Source: Mesorhizobium sp. RMAD-H1 (lineage in GTDB: Bacteria; Pseudomonadota; Alphaproteobacteria; Rhizobiales; Rhizobiaceae). From it: DNA of 64,000 nucleotides. The position numbers and the translations under genes were made by a program. This document shows positions 28,477 through 36,445 of the stretch, piece by piece. The stretch is taken from assembly GCF_014191375.1 (NCBI RefSeq), contig NZ_JACHWN010000005.1, positions 306,230-370,229 on the forward strand, in the 5' to 3' direction. A model generated the notes under the pieces. It was not told the DNA's origin. It saw nothing but the letters and a program-made list of their open reading frames with translations, and ran no database searches. Each line of letters begins with the position of its first letter. The first letter of the stretch is position 1.

Positions 28477-30651
28477 TCAAAGTAGGTGCTCGATGCGGAT
28501 CGGCAGGTCGCGCACGCGTGTTCCGGTGGCGTGGAACACCGCGTTGGCGATCGCGGCTGCGACGCCGACCATGGCAACTTCGCCCAAGCCCTTCACGCCG
28601 GACCGGTTGAGACGCGTATCCGGCTGATCGATGAACTCCACCTGAATGTCGCCGATATCCGCGTTCACGGGGACGAGATATTCGGCAAGATCATTGTTCA
28701 AGGCGCCGCCATATCGAGGGTCGATCTCGGCTGCCTCCCGCAAGGCGGCGCCTATGCCCCAGACGACACCGCCGAGCACCTGGCTTCTTGCGGTCCGTCG
28801 GTTCATGACGGTGCCGCAATCCACCACGCTCACCACCCGTGGCACGCGGATCCGGCGCGTGACGGCTTCGACATGCACTTCAACAAAATGCGCGATGTAG
28901 CTGAAGCTTACAAATTCCGGATAATCGGGGCCGCCTGCGCCGGGCAGACCTTGCCGGAGGCGATCGAAGATAGCTTCCGGCTGACCCGGCGCGCGATGCC
29001 GGGCCTCGACCTCAATGTAGGGGCGCCGCAGGCGCTGCAGGGCCTGATGAAGATTCCCCCCGAGGGTGCGTTCCTCCCGCAGCTCGTCAAAAGCGGCAAG
29101 AAAACGGTCGACGGCAAGATCGACGACAGGCACGGCACTCGCCGTGCCCCAGGAGCCGGCGGTGACGTGCTGGGGAGCGGCATCAGGATCGCCGATCGTG
29201 ACCGACAGACCTTCCGGGTCGATGTCGAGCCGCGACAACAAAGCAGCCGTGATCGCGGTCCGAATGCCTTGCCCCATTTCGTGGCCGCTGAGGCTCAGCC
29301 GGGTGGTTCCGTTCGCCCCGACCCTCAGGCGCGCGATCGCTGGCGAAATGGAGGCCTTATAGGCACCGCACGCCACTCCGAAGCCTATCTGCGTCCCATC
29401 GGGCGCACGCATCGAGCGGGGCTCGGGCTGGCGGGCCTCCCAACCAAAGCGCTCCGCTCCGATACGCAGGCACTCGGCGAGATGACGCGAGGAAAAAGGC
29501 CGGCCCGTTACGGGATCACTCGCGGCGTCATTGGCAAGGCGGAAGGCAAGCGGATCGCGGCCGGCGGCATAGGCAAGCTCATCAACCGCACTCTCGAATG
29601 CGAATGCCGCGGGATGCTCGAACGGGGCCCGCATGAAGCCGGGAGACTGGGTATCGGTGCGGATGCCGCGCGCCTGGGCGGTGAAGTTCGCAATCGCGTA
29701 GAGTCGTGCAGTAATCTCGCCGAAGGGAGCGTTGAAAGCATCCTGCCGGCCATTCTGCTGGTCTGCCGAATAATGGGCCGCGACGATACGGCCATCCGCA
29801 TCCGCGCCAAGCCTGATCCGATGCCGGCTTGCCGGCCGGAAGCTGGCCGTGTGGAAGAGCTGTGCCCGCGGGACGACGAGTTTGACCGGTCTTCCAACAG
29901 CGAGCGCGGCGCGAGCGACGAGCACCGTCTGGCTCTGCAGCGAGTTCTTCTGGCCGAATCCGCCGCCCAGATAGGGACTGCTGACGTGAACCCGGGAGGG
30001 ATCAATGCCAAGCGCCCGTGCGACGCCGAACTTCAGCGATCCCGAGTTCTGCGTTCCCTCATAGATGAAGAGGTCGCCATTGCGCCATTCCGCGGTCGTC
30101 GAAATCAGCTCCATTGGGTTCTGGTGCTGGGCGGGATGGAAATATTCGGCCTCGACAGAATAGGCTGCGGCGGCAAGCGCAGCCCCGGCATCGCCGATCG
30201 ATACGCCCGAGGGAAAGGCCTGAACATCGGCGCCGGGAGAAACCATGGTCGCCGTGAACGGTTCGGCTTCATAGGTTGCGGCCACCAGGGATGCGGCGTG
30301 TATGGCGATCGGCAAGCTCTCGGCGACGACCAGCGCTATGGCTTCGCCCCGATGGACAATACGGTCCGACAGCATGGGCTGGTGGCTCTGGAAGCCGTAG
30401 CCGCCGCCGGCAAGATAGCCGGCCGATTTAACGCCTGCGAGATCGCTGTGGGTGAGGACGGCCAGCACACCGGGCAGCGCCCGTGCAGCGGCGGTGTCGA
30501 TCGATATCAGCCGGCCCTTGGGAAGGCTGGACGGGACCGTCATCGCATGGGCGATGCGGTCGGGCGCCATGTCCGCCGCGAACCGCGTCGCGCCCAGGAC
30601 CTTGTCGCGTGCGTCGACACGCGGAAGATTTGCCACGTTCGTGCCACTCAT
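28477..30651 (-). CDS. paoC: Molybdopterin-binding large subunit of a xanthine-dehydrogenase-family aldehyde oxidoreductase (PaoC-like)
   Basis: 724-residue catalytic subunit. Visible blocks: VLGATRFAADMAPDRIAHAM (N-terminal domain), HPAQHQNPMELISTTAEW, SSPYLGGGFGQKNSLQSQTVLVARAAL (cofactor loop), QSPGFMRAPFEHPAAFAFES, SGHEMGQGIRTAITAALL, and VKGLGEVAMVGVAAAIANAV, whose Glu is the catalytic base of the family. It probably oxidises aldehydes or N-heterocycles by hydroxylation with water. Its ATG overlaps the FAD subunit stop by 4 nt. There is no leader of its own; in PaoABC the complex is exported folded through the leader of subunit A. No maturation chaperone (PaoD/XdhC-like) gene is adjacent. 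Confidence 0.92.
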   Translation of the reverse strand: MSGTNVANLPRVDARDKVLGATRFAADMAPDRIAHAMTVPSSLPKGRLISIDTAAARALPGVLAVLTHSDLAGVKSAGYLAGGGYGFQSHQPMLSDRIVHRGEAIALVVAESLPIAIHAASLVAATYEAEPFTATMVSPGADVQAFPSGVSIGDAGAALAAAAYSVEAEYFHPAQHQNPMELISTTAEWRNGDLFIYEGTQNSGSLKFGVARALGIDPSRVHVSSPYLGGGFGQKNSLQSQTVLVARAALAVGRPVKLVVPRAQLFHTASFRPASRHRIRLGADADGRIVAAHYSADQQNGRQDAFNAPFGEITARLYAIANFTAQARGIRTDTQSPGFMRAPFEHPAAFAFESAVDELAYAAGRDPLAFRLANDAASDPVTGRPFSSRHLAECLRIGAERFGWEARQPEPRSMRAPDGTQIGFGVACGAYKASISPAIARLRVGANGTTRLSLSGHEMGQGIRTAITAALLSRLDIDPEGLSVTIGDPDAAPQHVTAGSWGTASAVPVVDLAVDRFLAAFDELREERTLGGNLHQALQRLRRPYIEVEARHRAPGQPEAIFDRLRQGLPGAGGPDYPEFVSFSYIAHFVEVHVEAVTRRIRVPRVVSVVDCGTVMNRRTARSQVLGGVVWGIGAALREAAEIDPRYGGALNNDLAEYLVPVNADIGDIQVEFIDQPDTRLNRSGVKGLGEVAMVGVAAAIANAVFHATGTRVRDLPIRIEHLL

Positions 30652-31643
30652 AGGCGGGCTCCCCGATCTGATGCAATGCGGATGGCTTCGGCGACCGTGC
30701 GGGCGCCAAGTTCCAGCTTGAAGCCGTTATGCCGGCCCGGCTGTGCGCCTCTCATGGCCATCCGTCCTGCCTCCATCGCAAGGCGCTCGTCGAATTTCTG
30801 CCCGGCAAGCATGGCTTCCGCGTCCGGCACCCTCCATGGACGGGTGGCGACGCCGCCGAGGGCGATCCTGGCGGAACGGATGACACCGCCTTCAATGTCC
30901 AGCGCGACGGCGGCCGAGGTCAGCGCGAACGCATAGGATTCGCGATCGCGGATCTTGTGATAGGTGGAAGCCCGGCCATATGGAGCGGCCGGCACCATGA
31001 TGCGGACGATCATCTCCTCCGGCTCGAGGATCGTCTCGACATGGGGTGTGGATCCAGGCAGCCGATGCAGCTCGGCTACCTTGTGCCGCCGCCGGCCTCC
31101 CGGCCCCAGCGTCTCGATCTCCGCGTCGAGTGCCACGAGAGCCACTGCAAAATCACCGGGATAAACAGCGATGCAGGCCTCGCTGCCACCGAGAAGCGCG
31201 TGGTTGCGGTCGAGGCCCTCCCGGGCCGCGCAGCCGCTGCCGGGCGAGCGCTTGTTACACGGATAGTGCAGGCCATTGCGAAAATATGCGCAACGGGTGC
31301 GCTGGAGCAGATTGCCGCCGAGCGTCGCCATGTTGCGCAACTGCTGGGACGCGGCTTTGGCGAGGGCCTCGGCGAGTACCGGATACCGTGCGGCAAGCCC
31401 GGGATGTCCGGCCACGTCGCTCATACGTGCCAGGGCGCCGAGTTCGATCCTTTCCGGGCCGAGCAGAATGTCGTCGAGACCCTGAAGGGAGGCGATGTCG
31501 ACAAGATGCGTCGGCGTCTCGACATCGAGCTTCATCAGATCATAGAGGGTCGTGCCGCCGGCGAGGATGCGCGTGCCGGGTGACGAGAGGGACGCAATGA
31601 CCTCTTCCTCGGTGCGCGCTCTTGTATAGGAAAACGGCTTCAT
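30648..31643 (-). CDS. paoB: FAD-binding subunit of the aldehyde oxidoreductase, with extra 4Fe-4S-type cysteines (PaoB-like)
   Basis: 331-residue flavoprotein. FAD_binding_5 domain with PFSYTRARTEEEVIASLSSPGTRILAGGTTLYDLMKLDVETP and ATLGGNLLQRTRC; CO_deh_flav_C domain at the C-terminus (YAFALTSAAVALDIEGGVIRSARIALGGVATRPWR). The segment RCAYFRNGLHYPCNKRSPGSGC carries the cysteines that bind an additional [4Fe-4S] cluster in E. coli PaoB, which ordinary xanthine dehydrogenases lack. The ATG at 31643 shares one base with the stop of the 2Fe-2S subunit gene (TGATG). It passes electrons between the Fe-S clusters and FAD. Confidence 0.93.
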   Translation of the reverse strand: MKPFSYTRARTEEEVIASLSSPGTRILAGGTTLYDLMKLDVETPTHLVDIASLQGLDDILLGPERIELGALARMSDVAGHPGLAARYPVLAEALAKAASQQLRNMATLGGNLLQRTRCAYFRNGLHYPCNKRSPGSGCAAREGLDRNHALLGGSEACIAVYPGDFAVALVALDAEIETLGPGGRRRHKVAELHRLPGSTPHVETILEPEEMIVRIMVPAAPYGRASTYHKIRDRESYAFALTSAAVALDIEGGVIRSARIALGGVATRPWRVPDAEAMLAGQKFDERLAMEAGRMAMRGAQPGRHNGFKLELGARTVAEAIRIASDRGARL

Positions 31644-32296
31644 CAGGCGCGCTCCATCTTCCGGGCGGCCTCTTGAATTGCCGCCATGATGCCGAGATAG
31701 GCTCCGCATCGACAGATGTTGCCGCTCATATATTCACGGATGTGCTCCGCCGATTTCGCATGCCCTTCATTCACGCAGGCAATGGCCGCCATGATCTGCC
31801 CCGGCGTGCAGTAGCCGCATTGCAGGGCATCATGGTCGATAAATGCCTGCTGCATCGGGTGCAGCGCACCGTCGGGGCCGACGATGCCCTCGATCGTCAG
31901 GATATCACGACCATCGGCTTTCGCCGCGAGCGTGAGGCATGAGGCAACGCGGCGACCATCGACGTGAACCGTGCAGGCTCCGCATTGGCCATGGTCGCAG
32001 CCCTTCTTGGCTCCGGTCAGGCCGAGATCCTCGCGCAGCACGTCGAGGAGCGACGCCCGCGGATCGATCGCGAGTTCCACTTCCTGGCCATTTACCTGGG
32101 TGACGATCCGCATGAAGCCAGGAGGGACCACTTGTGCGTCGATCGCAGATGGCTGACCGGAGGCCGCCATTGGCCGAGCCATGGCCGCGGCCGCAGTCAG
32201 CGCACCGATAGCCAGGGCTTCCCGCCGGTTAACCGGCAGGGCGCAGACCGGCTCCGATTGCTGGGGGATACGCTTCTCGCTGTCCTTCGCAGACAT
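31643..32296 (-). CDS. paoA: Exported 2Fe-2S subunit of the aldehyde oxidoreductase (PaoA-like)
   Basis: 217-residue subunit with a twin-arginine-like leader in its first 45 residues (VNRREALAIGALTAAAAMA), then a plant-ferredoxin domain (GCDHGQCGACTVHVDGRRVASC) and a helical second cluster domain (CGYCTPGQIMAAI ... GNICRCGAYLGI). GGAGG stands 6 nt before the ATG at 32296. First gene of the operon paoA-paoB-paoC-MBL; the divergent LysR gene begins 96 nt away, with a dyad operator in between. It probably directs the assembled complex to the periplasm. Confidence 0.93.
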   Translation of the reverse strand: MSAKDSEKRIPQQSEPVCALPVNRREALAIGALTAAAAMARPMAASGQPSAIDAQVVPPGFMRIVTQVNGQEVELAIDPRASLLDVLREDLGLTGAKKGCDHGQCGACTVHVDGRRVASCLTLAAKADGRDILTIEGIVGPDGALHPMQQAFIDHDALQCGYCTPGQIMAAIACVNEGHAKSAEHIREYMSGNICRCGAYLGIMAAIQEAARKMERA

Positions 32297-32349
32297 CCTG
32301 GCCTCCAAACTTGACGTCGAGATAAAAATAAGCTTCCTGATTGATCTGA

Positions 32350-32367
32350 TAAGATGCTCAAATCTTA
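32350..32367. promoter_or_regulatory. Dyad operator between paoA and the LysR gene
   Basis: TAAGAT-GCTCAA-ATCTTA: perfect 6-bp arms with a 6-bp spacer, containing the T-N11-A pattern of LysR-type sites, in the 96-nt divergent gap. Confidence 0.7.
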
Positions 32368-32392
32368 CAGGGTTGATAAGGCAGGCTTTTCA

Positions 32393-33286
32393 ATGCGGGA
32401 TGTTCGTCTCGACAGCCTCGAGGTATTCGCGGCGATCGTCAGAGCCGGCGGCTTTCGAGCCGCGGCTGTGGAGCGGGGGGTGTCGTCTTCGGCCCTAAGC
32501 CAGTCTGTCAACGCCCTTGAGGAAGCGATCGGCATCCGCCTGTTGAACAGGACGACGCGAAGCATCGCACCCACGGAAGCCGGCGAGCGCCTGCTCAAGC
32601 GGCTGCAACCGGCGCTTGCCGATATTCGTGCGGCTGTCGACGACCTCAATTCCTTGAGAGAACAGCCGTCCGGTACGATCCGGATCAATGCACCCGGGCC
32701 GGCGGTGGATCATGTTCTCTGCCCGCTGGCGTTCGATTTCATGCGGCTGTTTCCGGATGTGAATGTCGAGCTCATCAGTGACGCGGCTATCATCGACATC
32801 GTGAAACAGGGGTACGATGCGGGTGTCCGGTTCGGCAAACAGGTCGAGCAGGACATGATCGCCGTGCCCCTGGGCCCGGTCCTGCGTTATTCGATAGTCG
32901 CTTCCCCGGATTACCTTGCATCGAACGGCACGCCGTCGACGCCTCACGACCTCTTTGAGCACAATTGCATCCAGCGCCGCTTTCCAGGGGGCACCCTGGC
33001 GAGCTGGCGTTTCGAGAAGGATGGTGAAGGGCTGGAAATCAAGCCGAAGGGACGGCTGACGCTGAGTTCGGCACATCAGGAGCTGCAGGCGGCACTGGCG
33101 AGCCAGGGCATAGCCCATATATTCGAGGAGTATGCCAGACCGCATCTGGAGAGCGGAGCGCTCGTGGAAGTTCTGACCGAGTGGAGCCCACGGCTGCCGA
33201 GCTGGTATCTATATTATCCCAGCCGACGCCATTCCAGCGCGGCAATGCAAGCCTTCCTCCAGCACATTCGAAACTATTCCTGGTAG
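32393..33286 (+). CDS. LysR-family transcriptional regulator
   Basis: 297-residue regulator. N-terminal winged helix (LDSLEVFAAIVRAGGFRAAAVERGVSSSALSQSVNALEEAIGIRLLNRTTRSIAPTEAGERLL) and a periplasmic-binding-protein-like effector domain (from about 90: PSGTIRINAPGPAVDHVLCPLAFDFMRLFPDVNVELISD...). I chose the ATG at 32393 (MRDVRLDSL, usual for the group; AAGGCAGG upstream); an ATG at 32354 would overlap the dyad operator. Being divergent from paoABC, it most likely controls that operon and itself in response to a substrate of the oxidoreductase. Confidence 0.93.
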   Translation: MRDVRLDSLEVFAAIVRAGGFRAAAVERGVSSSALSQSVNALEEAIGIRLLNRTTRSIAPTEAGERLLKRLQPALADIRAAVDDLNSLREQPSGTIRINAPGPAVDHVLCPLAFDFMRLFPDVNVELISDAAIIDIVKQGYDAGVRFGKQVEQDMIAVPLGPVLRYSIVASPDYLASNGTPSTPHDLFEHNCIQRRFPGGTLASWRFEKDGEGLEIKPKGRLTLSSAHQELQAALASQGIAHIFEEYARPHLESGALVEVLTEWSPRLPSWYLYYPSRRHSSAAMQAFLQHIRNYSW

Positions 33287-33365
33287 GGCAACAGGTTCCG
33301 GCGGCGGCAAGCAGATCGGGTTGCGCCGCGGGATCGGCCGCGCTTCATGGAAGGCGGAGGGGATG

Positions 33366-33977
33366 TCAGGGCCTTCCTCCGTGCTGCCGTGCCGCGACGC
33401 CGGCAACCACGTCCTCGACGATCTCCTGCAGTTCTGCGGGTGATACGCCGTCCCGGGCCTGGATCGAGATCCCCTGCATGACAGCAGCCAGATGCCGGGC
33501 CAGGCGAGGCAGCTCGTCCGCATTCGCGAAGGGCTGCAATGCCTCGGCTATCTTCCGGCGTATGGCGTCGCGCCGCATGGCGAGGTCGCTCGCGAGGCCG
33601 GCATGCTCTGGATGGCACTCGACCATGCCGCTGGAGATCATGCAGCCCCGCTCGCGATCAGGGTGGGTAACCGCCCGCACCGCGCCATCCAGCAGGAGGC
33701 GGACGGCTTCAGCCAGCGTCGTCGCCGAACCGAGGCGGCTCATGTTGAGACAGCCGATGCTCTCCTCGTAGCGGGCAAGCGCTTCCCGATAGAGCCCAGC
33801 CTTGCTGCCGAAGGCGGCGTAGAGGCTCGGCGGCGCTATCCCGATGGCCTTGGTCAGATCGCCGACGGATACCCCTTCATAGCCGTGACGCCAGAACAGC
33901 CGCATCGCCGCATCGATCGCCTCGTCGCGATCGAAGCTCCAGGGTCGCCCGCCACGTGATTTCGCATCTGGTTTCAT
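33366..33977 (-). CDS. TetR-family transcriptional regulator
   Basis: 203-residue repressor. Helix-turn-helix near the N-terminus (SFDRDEAIDAAMRLFWRHGYEGVSVGDLTKAIGIAPPSLYAAFGSKAGLYREAL) and an all-helical ligand domain with RGCMISSGMVECHPEHAGLA, typical of the AcrR/YxaF-like group. I prefer the ATG at 33977 over a GTG at 33986. The start codon lies at the edge of one of two operator-like sequences; the divergent alpha/beta-hydrolase gene is the evident target. Confidence 0.92.
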   Translation of the reverse strand: MKPDAKSRGGRPWSFDRDEAIDAAMRLFWRHGYEGVSVGDLTKAIGIAPPSLYAAFGSKAGLYREALARYEESIGCLNMSRLGSATTLAEAVRLLLDGAVRAVTHPDRERGCMISSGMVECHPEHAGLASDLAMRRDAIRRKIAEALQPFANADELPRLARHLAAVMQGISIQARDGVSPAELQEIVEDVVAGVAARQHGGRP

Positions 33978-34044
33978 AATGATCACTAAATAACATCTTG
34001 ACAGGCGTCGTCAAGTCAGTTGAATAGCAATCACTAAACAACAT
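33977..34044. promoter_or_regulatory. Two operator-like sites between the TetR gene and the hydrolase gene
   Basis: Direct repeats ATCACTAAATAACAT (33982-33996) and ATCACTAAACAACAT (34030-34044), one mismatch in 15. Each overlaps a near-palindrome of TAGTGATCACTA type (TAATGATCACTA at 33977-33988; TAGCAATCACTA at 34025-34036). They flank the divergent promoters, and the second touches the ribosome site of the hydrolase gene. Confidence 0.65.
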
Positions 34045-34055
34045 GGAGTATCCAG

Positions 34056-35021
34056 ATGGACCATTCACGACGTCGATTTCTGGCCGGCGCCGCCGGGCTT
34101 GCGGCCCTGGCCGTCCAGGCCAAGGGCTATGCCGTGTCTCATGCACAGGCGGCTGAAAATGCTGAATCGGCTGCGGCAGGGAGCGTTCCGGCCGCGCGCG
34201 AGGTGTTCTCCGTCCGCTCCGCCGACGGCACGCTGCTGACGGGAGAGGCACAGGGTGATCCGGCTGCACCCGAGATCCTCTTCATCCACGGCTTGCGCCA
34301 GAGCCGGCTCAGCTGGGACAAGCAGTTCACCGATCCCGCTCTTGCGGGCTTCCGCCTGGTCCGTTTCGATCTGCGCGGCCATGGAGATTCGGACAAGCCG
34401 GCCGCGCTCGAGGCCTATTCCGATGCCGATCGATGGGCGGAGGATATCGCCGCCGTGATCGGGGCGGCGAAGCTCCGCCGTCCCGTTCTGGCCGGCTGGT
34501 CGCTCGGCGGCTATGTGGCGGGCGCGTATCTACGCAAATATGGCGGCTCGGCAATCGCCGGGGTCAATCTGGTCGATGCCGTCACCAAACTCTCGGCCGA
34601 TCTCCTCACCGCGGAGGCCGCCACATTCACCCGTACCACCACCTCGCACGATCTGGCAGAGCGGACCGCGGCGACGGCGGACTTCCTCGCCGCCTGTTTC
34701 CACCAGCCGCCGACGCAGATCGAACTGCAGCGCATGCTGGTCATCAACGGCATGACGGCACGGGCGGTGAATGAGGGCTTCGTCAAGACCGCGACAACCG
34801 ACCTCGAACCGGTCTTCAAGGCTTATGCGGGCCCGATCCTGCTGACGCACGGGGTGCATGACCGGCTGGTGCGTCTCGCCATGTCGGAGCGGATCAGGAC
34901 GCTTCACCCGGACAGCCGCCTTTCGGTCTATGACAATAGCGGCCATAGCCCGTTCTATGAGGAACCGGCCCGGTACGGGCGAGAACTCGCCGCATTCGTC
35001 ACGGCTGCGAACAAGGGCTGA
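34056..35021 (+). CDS. Exported alpha/beta hydrolase
   Basis: 321-residue protein with a strong twin-arginine leader (HSRRRFLAGAAGLAALAVQA). The alpha/beta-hydrolase core shows EILFIHGLRQSRLSWD (oxyanion region), VRFDLRGHGDSDKP, nucleophile elbow AGWSLGGYVAG (Ser), ILLTHGVHDRLVRL (Asp region) and NSGHSPFYEEP (His), a complete catalytic triad. Substrate unknown; the fold includes esterases, lactonases and haloperoxidase-like enzymes. It is divergent from a TetR gene and has TetR-type operators in its promoter, so it is probably induced by its substrate or a related compound. Confidence 0.9.
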   Translation: MDHSRRRFLAGAAGLAALAVQAKGYAVSHAQAAENAESAAAGSVPAAREVFSVRSADGTLLTGEAQGDPAAPEILFIHGLRQSRLSWDKQFTDPALAGFRLVRFDLRGHGDSDKPAALEAYSDADRWAEDIAAVIGAAKLRRPVLAGWSLGGYVAGAYLRKYGGSAIAGVNLVDAVTKLSADLLTAEAATFTRTTTSHDLAERTAATADFLAACFHQPPTQIELQRMLVINGMTARAVNEGFVKTATTDLEPVFKAYAGPILLTHGVHDRLVRLAMSERIRTLHPDSRLSVYDNSGHSPFYEEPARYGRELAAFVTAANKG

Positions 35022-35029
35022 GGCATGAG

Positions 35030-35057
35030 CCGGGGCGGATCGATTGTCCGCCCCCGG
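35030..35057. terminator. Hairpin after the alpha/beta hydrolase gene
   Basis: 10-bp stem CCGGGGCGGA/TCCGCCCCCGG with one bulge, 8 nt past the hydrolase stop, no T-tract. Possible terminator. Confidence 0.4.
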
Positions 35058-35158
35058 GGACATCGGCCGGCATCCGGCCCAGGCATTTCTCGGGCAGGGA
35101 GCCCGAACGGACCTCTTCTGCCTCCTGAGGACGGGCATGGCTGTGCCGGCCGAGCTGC

Positions 35159-36445
35159 CTAGTGCCTTCCCGTAAAATTCCGGATGCGGTTGCGGACGAT
35201 GCGGGCGATGTCGAGCGTGCGCCGGTAGAGGTGGATCTGCGAGGCAGCCTGCTGGGTTGCCCGATCCGCGCCGGGATTGAGCCCGATCACCAGCGTCTCG
35301 ATGGTTTCCCGCTCGCTGAAAAGGCGCGACATCACGGGGTGATCGGGAACGGCGCATGAATCGGTACGGGCGATGTTGGGATCCTCCAGATGGTTCTTCA
35401 CCACCTCGATCATCAGAAGCGTGCCGGGCGAATAGGCGCTCAAGTCTTCATCATAGGCGGTCTTCCACGTCCAGGCCTCGCCGGATTCGATGAAGACGAT
35501 CAGGATGGCGATGACCCGGCCGTCGAGCTCCAGCGTATGGATACGGGCGAGATCGCGCTCGGCCAGCCGGTTGACGGCCTCGCGGGCAAAGGCGGCGCGG
35601 TAGCGGTCGACAGCCATGGCGCTGCCGCGCTTGCCCTTCCAGCCGCTGGCTTCCAGCGTCAGGAAATCCTCGCAACGCTGCCTGATCTCCTCCGGGCTGC
35701 GGGCCACGCTGTAGGTCAGGTTGCCCTGGGCCGCGAGCTTCCGCCAGAGCCGCGCATAATCGCGGCGGTGATGGGAACCGATGGCGTGCCGCAGATAGCT
35801 GTCACCCTCCATCTGGCTTTCCAGGAAGGGGCGCTCGACGCGCTCGATGGCGGTCAGCGGCAGGTTGCGGCCGATGGCGATGCTGCGGATGAGCTGGGCG
35901 ACGGGGCCGTTGGCGCGCATCTGCGGCAGGACGAGCACTTCCGGCATTTTCAGATGCTTGCGCGAGAGAATGTCGAAGAGGTCTTCCAGCACGCTGACGG
36001 GATCGTCGCGGTCGATGAGAGGCGTGCCCTGCGGGCCGAAGGGCGTGGCCCAGGCGCGGATGATGGGGGCCGAAACGGTAAGGCCGGGGCGCTCGATCGT
36101 ATAGGGCATGAGGAAGCGCAGCCGGCTTCTCACTTCGTTTTCGTCGCGCATCACCATGAAGCGGACCTGCCGGTCGTCGAGACGCGGCATGGCGGGTGCG
36201 AGGAAGCGCGGGTTGAAGAAGACGTTGGGCTCGATGGTGCGATAGGTGAGATAGTCGAGTTCCTCGAGCAGCTCGAAGCCGGCGGATGCGCCATAGATCG
36301 AGAGCTTGCGGGGGATATCGCGGTGCCCGAGGCTTTCCTCCAGCTTCTTGGCGACATCGCCCATCGCATCGGTCTCGGCGAGTTCGGAGACGAGGCGTGC
36401 GGTGGAACCTCCCGCTGCTTCTTCGAGAATGGGAATGGCTACCAT
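35159..36445 (-). CDS. GNAT-fold (FemAB/CelD-like) acyltransferase
   Basis: 428-residue protein of the BioF2-like/GNAT_6 group often found with polysaccharide genes. Visible: an N-terminal half with RTIEPNVFFNPRFLAPAMP, then RHAIGSHHRRDYARLWRKL, EASGWKGKRGSAM, HTLELDGRVIAILIVFIESGEAWTWKTAYDEDLSAYSPGTLLMIEVVKNHLED, the last being the acyl-CoA-binding type core. The ATG at 36445 shares one base with the stop of the flippase gene (TGATG). It probably modifies a surface glycan or its precursor with an acyl or aminoacyl group; the substrate is unknown. Confidence 0.8.
   Translation of the reverse strand: MVAIPILEEAAGGSTARLVSELAETDAMGDVAKKLEESLGHRDIPRKLSIYGASAGFELLEELDYLTYRTIEPNVFFNPRFLAPAMPRLDDRQVRFMVMRDENEVRSRLRFLMPYTIERPGLTVSAPIIRAWATPFGPQGTPLIDRDDPVSVLEDLFDILSRKHLKMPEVLVLPQMRANGPVAQLIRSIAIGRNLPLTAIERVERPFLESQMEGDSYLRHAIGSHHRRDYARLWRKLAAQGNLTYSVARSPEEIRQRCEDFLTLEASGWKGKRGSAMAVDRYRAAFAREAVNRLAERDLARIHTLELDGRVIAILIVFIESGEAWTWKTAYDEDLSAYSPGTLLMIEVVKNHLEDPNIARTDSCAVPDHPVMSRLFSERETIETLVIGLNPGADRATQQAASQIHLYRRTLDIARIVRNRIRNFTGRH

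Noticed and set aside
28486..30936. 816-codon open frame antisense to paoC and paoB
   Set aside because: A shadow of GC-rich codon bias; no recognisable domain, and the opposite strand encodes clear enzyme subunits.
17716..35158. Search by eye for a duplicated tRNA-Gly 3' end as an attachment site at the far end of the accessory block
   Set aside because: No second copy of the tRNA 3' sequence and no integrase gene was seen, so an integrative element cannot be claimed.
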